From assembly GCA_031460455.1 (NCBI GenBank), contig JAVKTQ010000017.1, forward strand, positions 1-64,000: DNA of 64,000 nucleotides. The letters are read 5' to 3'. The first letter of the stretch is position 1, and every line of letters starts with the position of its first letter. Shown here piece after piece: positions 17,327 through 24,382 of the stretch. This stretch comes from Sporomusaceae bacterium (GTDB lineage Bacteria; Bacillota; Negativicutes; Sporomusales; UBA7701). The notes under the pieces were generated by a model. It searched no databases. It was not told the DNA's origin and worked only from the letters and a program-made list of their open reading frames with translations. Position numbers and translations under genes: made by a program.

Positions 17327-18319
17327 CTACTTCAGGGCGCCCTTTTCCTTCAGATATTTTTCGGCTCCGGGGTGATAAGGGGTAGCGATGCCCCGCGTGG
17401 CGCCTTGGAGGTTCCACTCTTTGCCCGCTGGATGGGCCTCGGCGACTTCGTCGGCGTGTTCAATCAGTGCCTTGGTCACTTTATAGACAAGATCCGGATC
17501 GGTGTCTTTGTGGGTTACCAGAACGACGTTTGCTCCCTGGACGAAATAGTCACTGTCAAGGCCCTTGTAAAGACCTGCTTTTACTTTGGTTTTGTACCAA
17601 TAGGGATGCGCCTTGACTATGCTGTCGACGTCATACTGGAGAAACTTGATGGGGATCTTGGTGCAAAGATCGACCATAGCGCCCGATGGGTCGGCGATGT
17701 AGATGAACCCGGCGTCAATGGTCTTGTCCTGCAGGGCTTCGGAAATTTCGCCCGGGGTCAGCCAAAGGGCTTTGTAGTCCTTGTCAACTTTTAACCCCAG
17801 GGTCTCCATATCGGCTACGGCCGTAACGGCCTGACTCGAACCGGGATGACCCATGCCAACCTTCTTGCCTTTGAGGTCGGCTACGGAGTTGATGCCGGAG
17901 TCGGCCCTGGTCATCAATTTCATGGGGTTATCGTGGCCTCCGTAAACTGCTACGACCTGGGGATACGCCTCTTTAAATTCCCTGGTGCCCTTATTCGCGT
18001 AGTAGAGGTTGTCCGACATGACCATACCGAACATTACTTCCTTGCTGGCCACGCGAATAATGTTTTCGGCCCCGCCGCCCGGTTCGGCCGTCGCTTCGAC
18101 GCCCGGTACGTACTTGTTGATTACCTTGGCCATGCCGCCGGCCACCAGATACCAACTGCCGGACGAAGCACCGCCGATGATTGAGATTCTTTTTTTCTGT
18201 TCGGGCGCTGGTTTTCCGTCTTTGCTTTTCTGATCCGATTGGCCGCAGCCGACTAACGAAAAGGCAAACACCAGCAGCACCAGAATTCCGGAAACATGTC
18301 TGAACCATCTGCTTGTCAT
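17327..18319 (-). CDS. TAXI-family TRAP substrate-binding lipoprotein (second system)
   Basis: 330 residues. The signal peptide ends VFAFSLVGCGQSD, with Cys as the lipid anchor. The mature protein starts RISIIGGASSGSWYLVAGGM, then has DLKGKKVGMGHPGSSQ, and ends with TPYHPGAEKYLKEKG. These are TAXI-family features. The start at 18319 has GGAGGCGG upstream. It feeds the permease at 15279-17195. Binding-pocket residues differ from the TAXI protein at 6619-7614, so the ligands probably differ. Confidence 0.92.
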   Translation of the reverse strand: MTSRWFRHVSGILVLLVFAFSLVGCGQSDQKSKDGKPAPEQKKRISIIGGASSGSWYLVAGGMAKVINKYVPGVEATAEPGGGAENIIRVASKEVMFGMVMSDNLYYANKGTREFKEAYPQVVAVYGGHDNPMKLMTRADSGINSVADLKGKKVGMGHPGSSQAVTAVADMETLGLKVDKDYKALWLTPGEISEALQDKTIDAGFIYIADPSGAMVDLCTKIPIKFLQYDVDSIVKAHPYWYKTKVKAGLYKGLDSDYFVQGANVVLVTHKDTDPDLVYKVTKALIEHADEVAEAHPAGKEWNLQGATRGIATPYHPGAEKYLKEKGALK

Positions 18320-18364
18320 TTTTTTCCGCCTCCGACCTATGATTAATCATTCTCCAAAAACCGA

Positions 18365-19789
18365 CTATCTCGCTTCAATGCCGCGTTGGCGCAGCCACAT
18401 GGGCATTAGTTCTTTGTCCACCTCCTCGGCAACCTGAGGGGCGAGTTTATGCATATACTCCGCGAGAGCCTCGCTGACGTTGAAACCTCCCACAGCGCCG
18501 TCGAAGACGAGAACTTTGTCAGTTTTGGTAAATTTACGAGCAAATTCGACCGCCTTGCGTAAGTTTTCCACCTCGACCGCGTAATCCATGAACAGGGTAT
18601 TTTGCTCACAGCCTCTGAATACGTCGGCTTGCGGGCCCACAACCAGAGTGGGCAACTGTTGGGCGAAGAAGGTCCCCGGATAACCCTTGGAACTGTAATT
18701 GATGATCAGGGCCTTAATAGCCGGGTTGGGCGCCGGCAAAATATCCGGCCCCAGATGCTTTGTGCCGGGATAAAGCATATCGGTGTAACGGGTAAACGGC
18801 GTAAAGGCGAGATCGAGGTTGAATTCGTCGACATTGGCGTTGAGGAAGTTGCCGAAGAGAATACCCCCTGCGGTCGTATACGGGATTGGTCCGGGGTAGT
18901 CGATGATTAGACTCGCATCTTCAATACGGCTCAGGAGGGTGACTACTTTGCCATACCAGTTGAGGTTTAAACGGCTGAAACGCTTGTCCTGTTCGACAAG
19001 ATTGTTGTCGGCGTCGACACCCATTATTCCGGCCGGTCCGACTTGGAGCATCACCGCGCAGACGAATTTTTCCTGGACGAAGGGCGATTCGTAGATCGTC
19101 CGGGCGATCAGGTTCGCAGCCCGCGGACCCATGCTCTGGTGGAAAGAGGAACGAGTTTCGATGGTTGCATAGGACATCGCAAAGGGCTTGAACAGTCTGC
19201 CCAGTTGCCGGTGATAATGAAGTTCCCGCACATCGTTGTTGTGGGCGTGGATTATCCACTTGGCCGAATAAGCCTGGGCAATGCCGTACAGCGTCCCCAA
19301 CTCGGTTTCAATCGGTACGCCTTTGTCTACCGGAGCTATTCCTGAAGCTTTGCCGTCAAAATATTTGTCCAGATCAAACTTCTTGATATATTCTTCGGTC
19401 TCGCGAAACCGCAAGCCAACGCCCGCCCTCAGGAATATATTGCTTGTATGGCAGCGTTTTTCCACCTCGTCCCGGATGGCTCTAACCATCTCGGCATAGG
19501 CTTCGCCGCCGTAAATGCTGAATCCGTGGTGGGATGTCAGGATGTTGACGGAATCTCCCGGCTGAATCTTGCTTAAATCGACTTTCTCCAGAGTTTTCAG
19601 CGTTATCTCCCGTATTCTCAGACGGGTCTCTTCGGAGGTGGCGCTCTCCATGGGTTTATCTGCGTCAGGAAAAAGGTCGTGTATTCTGACGCCCACCATG
19701 CCTGGCAACATACAGGCGCGTTCGCCCAGTTGTTCAGTGGCCATGTTGTATGTAGAGATTCTCGCTTGTGTAGGTGTCAAGGTGGCCAT
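18365..19789 (-). CDS. Distant LarA-like (lactate racemase/DUF2088) protein, tentative
   Basis: 474 residues of soluble protein. I see a pattern like the nickel-pincer racemase LarA. A segment SVNILTSHHGFSIYGG is followed about 25 residues on by IFLRAGVGLRFRETEEYIKK. The stretch ELHYHRQLGRLFKPFAMSY ends before SSFHQS and could supply the His, Lys and His that hold the nickel-pincer cofactor, and the segment MGPRAANLIARTIYESPF follows. Identity is low, so this is tentative. The start overlaps the stop of the ferredoxin/BFD gene (TAATG) with GGGGGG upstream, so the two proteins are co-translated, hinting at a redox-linked isomerase or dehydratase. The C-terminal third is not recognised. Confidence 0.4.
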   Translation of the reverse strand: MATLTPTQARISTYNMATEQLGERACMLPGMVGVRIHDLFPDADKPMESATSEETRLRIREITLKTLEKVDLSKIQPGDSVNILTSHHGFSIYGGEAYAEMVRAIRDEVEKRCHTSNIFLRAGVGLRFRETEEYIKKFDLDKYFDGKASGIAPVDKGVPIETELGTLYGIAQAYSAKWIIHAHNNDVRELHYHRQLGRLFKPFAMSYATIETRSSFHQSMGPRAANLIARTIYESPFVQEKFVCAVMLQVGPAGIMGVDADNNLVEQDKRFSRLNLNWYGKVVTLLSRIEDASLIIDYPGPIPYTTAGGILFGNFLNANVDEFNLDLAFTPFTRYTDMLYPGTKHLGPDILPAPNPAIKALIINYSSKGYPGTFFAQQLPTLVVGPQADVFRGCEQNTLFMDYAVEVENLRKAVEFARKFTKTDKVLVFDGAVGGFNVSEALAEYMHKLAPQVAEEVDKELMPMWLRQRGIEAR

Positions 19790-20409
19790 TATTTGCTTTC
19801 ACCCCCCGGAAAAAGTTCGTTCATTTTTTCTTGGTCTTCGGCAAGGTAGTACTGCTTGCCGTACTTCTGCATCACCTTTTCCGGGATCTCCCAAATCGTG
19901 GCCATCTTTCCGTACCACTGATAACCTGGCGCCTGTTTGAGTTCGATATCGGCGGCTTTCAGGAGTCGAATCACACCGGTGATGCATAAAACGCCGCAGC
20001 CCGTCCGTGCCCCCGTCGTCCTGGCAACCTCTTCCGGGGTATCGGCACCCGCAACTATCGCGGCAGCAATCTCTTTGGCCTGGATCCGGTGGCAATAGCA
20101 AACAACCTGATCGGGGTACATGTGGGCTTTACGGCAGATTTCCCCCACTCTGCCGTCCCCTAATATAGCGTTGGCATCCATGCCTACCTGAAGGGGAGTG
20201 CATCTCTCCTCAAGCACAATGGCATGACGGGGACAGCGTGTAGCACAGATACCGCAGGCCTGGCACAGATTTTGCTCGACTTTGGCTACTTTTTGGCCTG
20301 CTATCTTTGAAGCCGAAATAGCAACCACTGGACAAACACGGATGCAGGTTTCGCACCCATTGCATTTCTTGCCGTCTACAACCGCGGTCTTTGTTATAAC
20401 CCTCACCAC
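19789..20409 (-). CDS. 2[4Fe-4S] ferredoxin fused to a BFD-like [2Fe-2S] domain
   Basis: 206 residues. Residues 10-65 carry two clusters, CNGCETCIRVCP and CQACGICATRCP. The middle has CYCHRIQAKEIAAAIVAG and ARTGCGVLCITGVIRLL, the four-Cys pattern of bacterioferritin-associated-ferredoxin-type domains. The C-terminal tail is an unknown helical segment. It should carry electrons, probably to the LarA-like protein whose gene it overlaps. The frame opens at one of two adjacent GTG codons (20409 or 20406) behind AAAGGGGG. It is the first gene after the controlled promoter and so the head of the 20-kb transcription unit. Confidence 0.8.
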   Translation of the reverse strand: MVRVITKTAVVDGKKCNGCETCIRVCPVVAISASKIAGQKVAKVEQNLCQACGICATRCPRHAIVLEERCTPLQVGMDANAILGDGRVGEICRKAHMYPDQVVCYCHRIQAKEIAAAIVAGADTPEEVARTTGARTGCGVLCITGVIRLLKAADIELKQAPGYQWYGKMATIWEIPEKVMQKYGKQYYLAEDQEKMNELFPGGESK

Positions 20410-20440
20410 AGGACCCCCTTTGAAATTATTGTAAACAACA

Positions 20441-20475
20441 ATATACTATAGTAAAATTCACGGTATACTGTATCT
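20441..20475. promoter_or_regulatory. Two candidate GntR operator sites at the cluster promoter
   Basis: Two small dyads lie just downstream of the -10 box: TACTATAGTA within 20441-20454 and ATACTGTAT within 20462-20475. Both contain TATACT, which recurs (in either orientation) in two dyads at the promoter of the nearby GntR gene (21359-21400). Binding here would block the polymerase, so the regulator probably represses the cluster until an effector is bound (inference). Confidence 0.4.
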
Positions 20476-20483
20476 TTAGTTAA

Positions 20484-20512
20484 AATATATTAGAGAACAT
20501 CTTTCCTGTCAA
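20484..20512 (-). promoter_or_regulatory. Sigma-A promoter of the catabolic cluster
   Basis: On the minus strand, TTGACA (20507-20512) is separated by exactly 17 bases from TATATT (20484-20489). The start site would be near 20477, about 70 bases before the first codon. This is the best promoter upstream of the minus-strand block. Confidence 0.75.
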
Positions 20513-20621
20513 GAGAAAAGTTCCCTTTTCGTAATAATCATTGGCAAAATTCAAAAATGTCAAACATTTTTTGGCGTAATAATTCAAGCATATGAAAGCA
20601 TATACGCCCTTTAAAAGACGC

Positions 20622-20652
20622 AAAAAAGTCGAGGGTTTTCGGTACCCTCGAC
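20622..20652 (-). terminator. Rho-independent terminator of the GntR gene
   Basis: The perfect 9-bp stem GTCGAGGGT/ACCCTCGAC (20644-20652 with 20628-20636) has a 7-base loop and is followed on the minus strand by six T. It lies 15 bp past the GntR stop and separates the regulator transcript from the cluster promoter. Confidence 0.85.
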
Positions 20653-20666
20653 CTATTTACATTTCT

Positions 20667-21323
20667 TCATCTGTCTTTTTCCAATTCCTTGAGAACCTTG
20701 ATGACGTTGAGAAATCCTTCAGTTTTCTGCTTATACAGAATGTCCGCCGCCTGTGTGTTATGTTCTCGCAGCAAATTCACTAATTCAACGTGTTCTTGGT
20801 TGGACATCCTAAGTCTCTCCGGAAACATGGAGAACACCCAACGGGTTCGTTCGCTCCTGTCCCACAGATCCTCGATCATATTATATATAAGCTCAGCCTC
20901 ACTAGCTCGGTATATTGTAAGGTGGAATTCTTTGTTAATCAAGCCGTATTGATTGACATTTTCGGCCTGTCGCTCTACTTCCATTTTCTCTATCAGGCTA
21001 TTAAGCTTCTTGATCGTCTTCTGATCTATTTTTTCCGCGGCCATCCGGGTGGCCAGCGTTTCCAGTTCCCGCCTGATGAGCATGAGTTGTTCGAGTTCGT
21101 TCAAATCAAGTTTTTTGACCTTGACGCCCACATTATGGATCGTCTCGACAAGCCCGATTGATTCAAGGCGTTTAATGCCTTCCCTGATTGGTATCTTGCT
21201 GACTGAAAGTTCGTCCCCGACTTTCTGAAGGTGGATATATTCGCCGGGCTTAATCTCGTTTGACAGGATTTTTTCTTTCAGGTACTTGAAAACAAGATCG
21301 GATTTGCTTAATGGTTTGGTCAT
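20667..21323 (-). CDS. FCD-domain GntR-family transcriptional regulator
   Basis: 218 residues. The N-terminal winged helix spans residues 5-75, with KIPIREGIKRLESIGLVE as the recognition region. The all-helical FCD effector domain runs over residues 80-205, with the metal-binding pattern spread over NKEFHLTIYR and HVELVNLLREH. FCD regulators usually sense small organic acids and repress neighbouring catabolic genes. It has its own promoter and terminator and shares candidate operator dyads with the cluster promoter, so it is probably autoregulated and controls the genes from 20409 leftward (inference). Confidence 0.9.
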   Translation of the reverse strand: MTKPLSKSDLVFKYLKEKILSNEIKPGEYIHLQKVGDELSVSKIPIREGIKRLESIGLVETIHNVGVKVKKLDLNELEQLMLIRRELETLATRMAAEKIDQKTIKKLNSLIEKMEVERQAENVNQYGLINKEFHLTIYRASEAELIYNMIEDLWDRSERTRWVFSMFPERLRMSNQEHVELVNLLREHNTQAADILYKQKTEGFLNVIKVLKELEKDR

Positions 21324-21358
21324 AGCCGTTCCTTCCCTTTTCGCCTTATCGGTTATCT

Positions 21359-21415
21359 GGTAGTATAATACATCTTCTTGGATGGTATATTATACTATAA
21401 AACAGAATAGGTCAA
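21359..21415 (-). promoter_or_regulatory. Promoter of the GntR gene with two operator-like dyads
   Basis: On the minus strand, TTGACC (21410-21415) is 17 bases from TAATAT (21387-21392). One dyad, GTATATTATAC (21385-21395), overlaps the -10 box. A second, GTATAATAC near 21363-21371, lies downstream of the start site. Both contain the AGTATA/TATACT core found at the cluster promoter, consistent with autoregulation. Confidence 0.6.
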
Positions 21416-21529
21416 ATAGTTTTTTTATAGATAGCCCCAAATGTTACTCTGGCGATAAAGTCAATGGTCGCATGGCGATACCGGCGCCGTTGGGAAGGAC
21501 TTCAATTTTCCCGTAATATTGCTGGGGCT

Positions 21530-21649
21530 ATATCTCCACATAAGCTTTGCCATCCCAATGCCATCCTTCTTTATCAGGGTGGAGTCCCAATCGAAGAGAT
21601 ATCCCGTCTTCGCCACTCGTCAACAGTCATAACTAGCAAAATCTAGGTA
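21530..21649 (+). pseudogene. Remnant of a tyrosine recombinase (phage-type integrase) C-terminus
   Basis: The plus-strand frame reads ISPHKLCHPNAILLYQGGV and then PIEEISRLRHSSTVITSKI before a TAG. Intact integrases have HKLRHTFATLLYQGG and LLGHSSTVITSKIY here. The catalytic Arg of HxLRH is Cys, the Gly of LGH is lost, and the Tyr codon position has become a stop. No N-terminal or core domain is present. The remnant lies 155 bp from the 3' end of a tRNA-Leu gene, the usual place for an integrated element, and marks the likely island edge. Confidence 0.75.
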
Positions 21650-21712
21650 CAGGATAGCGACGAAGCGAAAAGAAATGTCGCCGATAAAGCAGCGTCTATC
21701 TTGCTCGCCGGG

Positions 21713-21742
21713 GCAAGAAAAAGACTCTCGCAATAACGAGAG
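21713..21742 (-). terminator. Terminator downstream of tRNA-Leu
   Basis: The stem CTCTCG/CGAGAG (21725-21742) has a six-base loop and is followed on the minus strand by TCTTTTTCTT. It is placed to end the tRNA transcript. Confidence 0.65.
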
Positions 21743-21766
21743 CACAATAAAAGAAGCTTTCTTTAT

Positions 21767-21798
21767 ATAATACGCGCTGTTATCACAGCGCGTATTAT
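21767..21798. other. Perfect 14-bp hairpin beside the tRNA 3' end
   Basis: ATAATACGCGCTGT at 21767-21780 is repeated as its complement at 21785-21798 with a 4-base loop. It lies six bases beyond the encoded CCA of tRNA-Leu. It has no clean T-run. It may act in tRNA 3' processing or termination, or be a trace of a recombination site. Confidence 0.5.
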
Positions 21799-21803
21799 GC
21801 TTT

Positions 21804-21889
21804 TGGTGCCCGGGAAGGGACTCGAACCCCCACACCATCACTGATAGCAGATTTTGAGTCTGCCGCGTCTGCCATTCCGCCACCCGGGC
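21804..21889 (-). tRNA. tRNA-Leu, anticodon CAA
   Basis: The acceptor arms GCCCGGG/CCCGGGC pair fully and CCA is encoded. The anticodon arm GCAGA/TCTGC encloses the loop CTCAAAA, giving anticodon CAA (reads UUG). A long variable arm is present, as expected of a class II leucine tRNA. Its 3' end points toward the lower-GC block and the integrase remnant. Confidence 0.95.
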
Positions 21890-21906
21890 ATGTTTGGGTT
21901 TGTGTT

Positions 21907-21934
21907 ATAATAGAAACGGTCGGCTTTTGAACAA
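21907..21934 (-). promoter_or_regulatory. Probable tRNA-Leu promoter
   Basis: On the minus strand, TTGTTC (21929-21934) is separated by 16 bases from TATTAT (21907-21912), 18 bp upstream of the tRNA 5' end. Confidence 0.45.
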
Positions 21935-22005
21935 TAGTTATGATATCATCGCCGCAGGGCGTTGTCAAGTGCGGCGGGCTTGGGCCCGACCGCGGAGGTG
22001 GGTGT

Positions 22006-22740
22006 ATGGAGGATTTGGTGATCGGCGCTCACCGGCTGGCGGTGAGTGTGGCGTACAGCCGCCGCCGGACGGTGAGGATCAGGTTGGCGGCGGCCGACCT
22101 TATTGAGGTGGCGGCGCCGCTGAGGCTGCCGCAGGCGGAGATCGCGGCGCTGCTGAGGGGCCGGGAGGCGTGGATCGCGCGGCAGCTGGCGAAGCTGGCG
22201 GCGGTGGCGGCGAGCCCGGTGAATGCTGCGGCGGAGCCGGGGGCGGAGCTGCTGTATCTGGGGGAGGCGCGCAGGCTGACTGTGCTGTGGGGCGGCGTGG
22301 GCCGGGCCGAGGTGGACGCGGAGGATGGGCGGATTTTCGCGCATTTGCCGGCGACGCCGGCGGGGGCGCAGGCGACGGCGCTGGTGACGGCGCTGCGGCA
22401 TTGGTATATAGAGCGGGCGCGGGCGGTGCTGACGGAGCGTACGGCGCACTGGGCCGGGGCTTTGGGTGTGCGGCCGCGGCGGATTTTCATCCGCGAGCAG
22501 AGAAGCCGCTGGGGGAGTTGTTCGTCCCGCGGCAATGTTAGTTATAATTGGCGGGTGGTGATGGCGCCGCCGGCGGTGGTGGATTATTTGGTGGTCCACG
22601 AGCTTTGCCATATGAAGGAGGCTAATCATTCGGCGGCTTTTTGGCGGCTGGTGGGCGAGGCTGATCCTGATTATAAGGAGCACCGCCGGTGGCTCAGGAG
22701 CCACGGGGCTTTATTGACGCGGCTGTTCGCGGACGGGTAG
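22006..22740 (+). CDS. YgjP-type (DUF45) zinc metallopeptidase
   Basis: 244 residues from the ATG at 22006, with GGAGGTGGG just upstream. The C-terminal third carries the zinc site: VVHELCHMKEANHSAAFWRL has HExxH-like HELCH plus the downstream His. The segment IREQRSRWGSCSSRGNVSYN is the conserved DUF45 signature. This family is found across bacteria; its cellular role is poorly known. The last 30 bp overlap the convergent C_GCAxxG gene. Base composition is very GC-rich, unlike the genes to the left of the tRNA. Confidence 0.9.
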   Translation: MEDLVIGAHRLAVSVAYSRRRTVRIRLAAADLIEVAAPLRLPQAEIAALLRGREAWIARQLAKLAAVAASPVNAAAEPGAELLYLGEARRLTVLWGGVGRAEVDAEDGRIFAHLPATPAGAQATALVTALRHWYIERARAVLTERTAHWAGALGVRPRRIFIREQRSRWGSCSSRGNVSYNWRVVMAPPAVVDYLVVHELCHMKEANHSAAFWRLVGEADPDYKEHRRWLRSHGALLTRLFADG

Positions 22741-23169
22741 CAGGCCTTTGGCGGCGAGGTATTGGGCGAGGAGCTCGGCGGTTTCGCCAGTGATGCGGTA
22801 GCAGGTGCTTTTTTGTTCGGGGGTGCCGTATTTGTTGCGGTTGAGGGCCCGGCAGCAGGTGGCGCCGAAGTGGCCAGCGAAGATATTATGGAATTCGCGG
22901 GCGCTGGCGTATATGGCGTCGCGGCTCTGGTCGGCGCTTGTCCGCCCCTGGAGCAGGCTGAGGACCATGACGGCGCCGCTGAGGGCTCCGCAGGCGCAGC
23001 CGGCCTGGCCGAAGCCGCCGCCGAAGCCGGTGGCGATTTTTATGGCGTTGTCGTCGAGGTCGAGGTTTAGTTCTTCGCGGAAGGCGCGCAGGACGGCTTC
23101 GGCGCAGTTGTAGCCTTCTTTGTAGCGGGCGCGGGCGAGCTGCTGGGCTCTGGTCTGTTGTTGGTCCAT
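22711..23169 (-). CDS. C_GCAxxG_C_C family protein
   Basis: 152 residues with the family's spaced cysteines: YNCAEAVL, then GGGFGQAGCACGALSGAVMV, CCRALN and a final STCY. These Cys are thought to bind metal or take part in redox chemistry; the family is common in anaerobes and often a redox or selenium-linked accessory. It has no operon partner here. The 3' end overlaps the metallopeptidase gene by 30 bp on the opposite strand. Confidence 0.85.
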   Translation of the reverse strand: MDQQQTRAQQLARARYKEGYNCAEAVLRAFREELNLDLDDNAIKIATGFGGGFGQAGCACGALSGAVMVLSLLQGRTSADQSRDAIYASAREFHNIFAGHFGATCCRALNRNKYGTPEQKSTCYRITGETAELLAQYLAAKGLLPVREQPRQ

Positions 23170-23256
23170 GGTGTTTCACCGCCGTTGTCGTATTTTTCGA
23201 TTTTAGTATATTCAAGCAAAGCAGGGGCGTTTCCTGCCCCGCAAGGAGGAGTAGCG

Positions 23257-24351
23257 GTGAGTGTGTTGTTCGATCCCGTGATGATCGGCAGTATGAAGCT
23301 GAAGAACAGGTTCGTGCGGTCGGCGACCCAGGATTTTCTGGGCGAGCCGGACGGCGAGGTCTCGGAGCGGGAGGTGGCGCTGTACGGCGAGCTGGCGGCG
23401 AATGAGGTGGGGCTGATTATCACCGCCCATTCGTATGTGCAGCATCCGCTGGGGCGGGCGAGCGTGAATCAGAACGCGATTTACGACGACCGTTTCGTAG
23501 CCGGGTACAGGCGATTGGCGGCGGCGGTGCACGCCCACGGGGCGGCGCTGGTGGTGCAGGTGTCGCACGCGGGGCGGCAGACGCCGCCGGATTGGCCGAC
23601 GGGCCAGGAGACGGTGGCGCCGTCGGCGGTGACGGATACTTCGAACGGTCTGACGCCAAGGGCGCTGACGGAGGAGGAGATCTGGTCGCTGGTGGACGCG
23701 TACGCGGCGGCGGTGGACCGGGCGAAGGACGCCGGCTGCGACGGGGCTCAGCTGCATGTGGCGCACGGGTATCTGCTGTCGTCGTTTCTGTCGCCGTATA
23801 CCAACCGCCGCACGGATATGTGGGGCGGCAGTCTGGAGAACCGCATCCGCATCCTGGGTGAGATTATGCAGCGGGCCCGCCGGGCGGCGGGGGACGCGTT
23901 CCCGATCCTGGCGAAGCTGAATTCGACGGACGGTATGCCCGGCGAGGGTTATCTGACGCTGCCGGATGTGGTGGCGACGGCGAAGGCGCTGGAGGACTGG
24001 GGCATCGCGGCGATCGAGGTGAGCGGCGGCATCCGCGAGGCTAAGGGCGTGATGTCGGCGCCGGGGGTGGTGCGGCCGGAGCAGGAGGCGTATTTCGCGG
24101 CGGCGGCCAAGGCTGTGAAGGCGGCGGTTAGTGTGCCGGTTATCCTGGTCGGCGGGCTTAGGTCGCTGGCGGTGATGGAACGGGTGGTGGCCGAGGGCGC
24201 GGCCGATCTGGCGGCGCTGTCGCGGCCGCTGGTGAGGGAACCCGATTTGGTGGCGCGCTTCAGGCAGGGAACGGCAACGAAGGCGTCGTGCGTGTCGTGT
24301 AACGCGTGCTTCAATCCGGCGGGGCTGAAATGCTGGCTGCCGGCGAAATAG
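23257..24351 (+). CDS. Old-yellow-enzyme family NADH:flavin oxidoreductase
   Basis: 364 residues from a GTG at 23257 with AAGGAGG upstream; the open frame extends further but overlaps the previous promoter region. The FMN barrel starts LFDPVMIGSMKLKNRFVRSA. It contains GAQLHVAHGYLLSSFLSPYT and NRRTDMWGGSLENRIRI, where the His and Tyr/Asn of the active site lie. The C-terminus has CVSCNACF, reminiscent of the Fe-S cysteine site of 2,4-dienoyl-CoA-reductase-type relatives, but the flavodoxin-like second half of those enzymes is absent. It reduces activated C=C bonds of an unknown substrate. It stands alone before the tungstate-binding gene. Confidence 0.88.
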   Translation: MSVLFDPVMIGSMKLKNRFVRSATQDFLGEPDGEVSEREVALYGELAANEVGLIITAHSYVQHPLGRASVNQNAIYDDRFVAGYRRLAAAVHAHGAALVVQVSHAGRQTPPDWPTGQETVAPSAVTDTSNGLTPRALTEEEIWSLVDAYAAAVDRAKDAGCDGAQLHVAHGYLLSSFLSPYTNRRTDMWGGSLENRIRILGEIMQRARRAAGDAFPILAKLNSTDGMPGEGYLTLPDVVATAKALEDWGIAAIEVSGGIREAKGVMSAPGVVRPEQEAYFAAAAKAVKAAVSVPVILVGGLRSLAVMERVVAEGAADLAALSRPLVREPDLVARFRQGTATKASCVSCNACFNPAGLKCWLPAK

Positions 24352-24382
24352 TAAAGTTTAGGAATAAAGGGAGGGTTCTTGC

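Noticed and set aside
21620-21883. 87-codon frame on the minus strand reading MAEWQTRQTQNLLSVMVWGFE
   Set aside because: It is the translation of tRNA-Leu, a common artefact.
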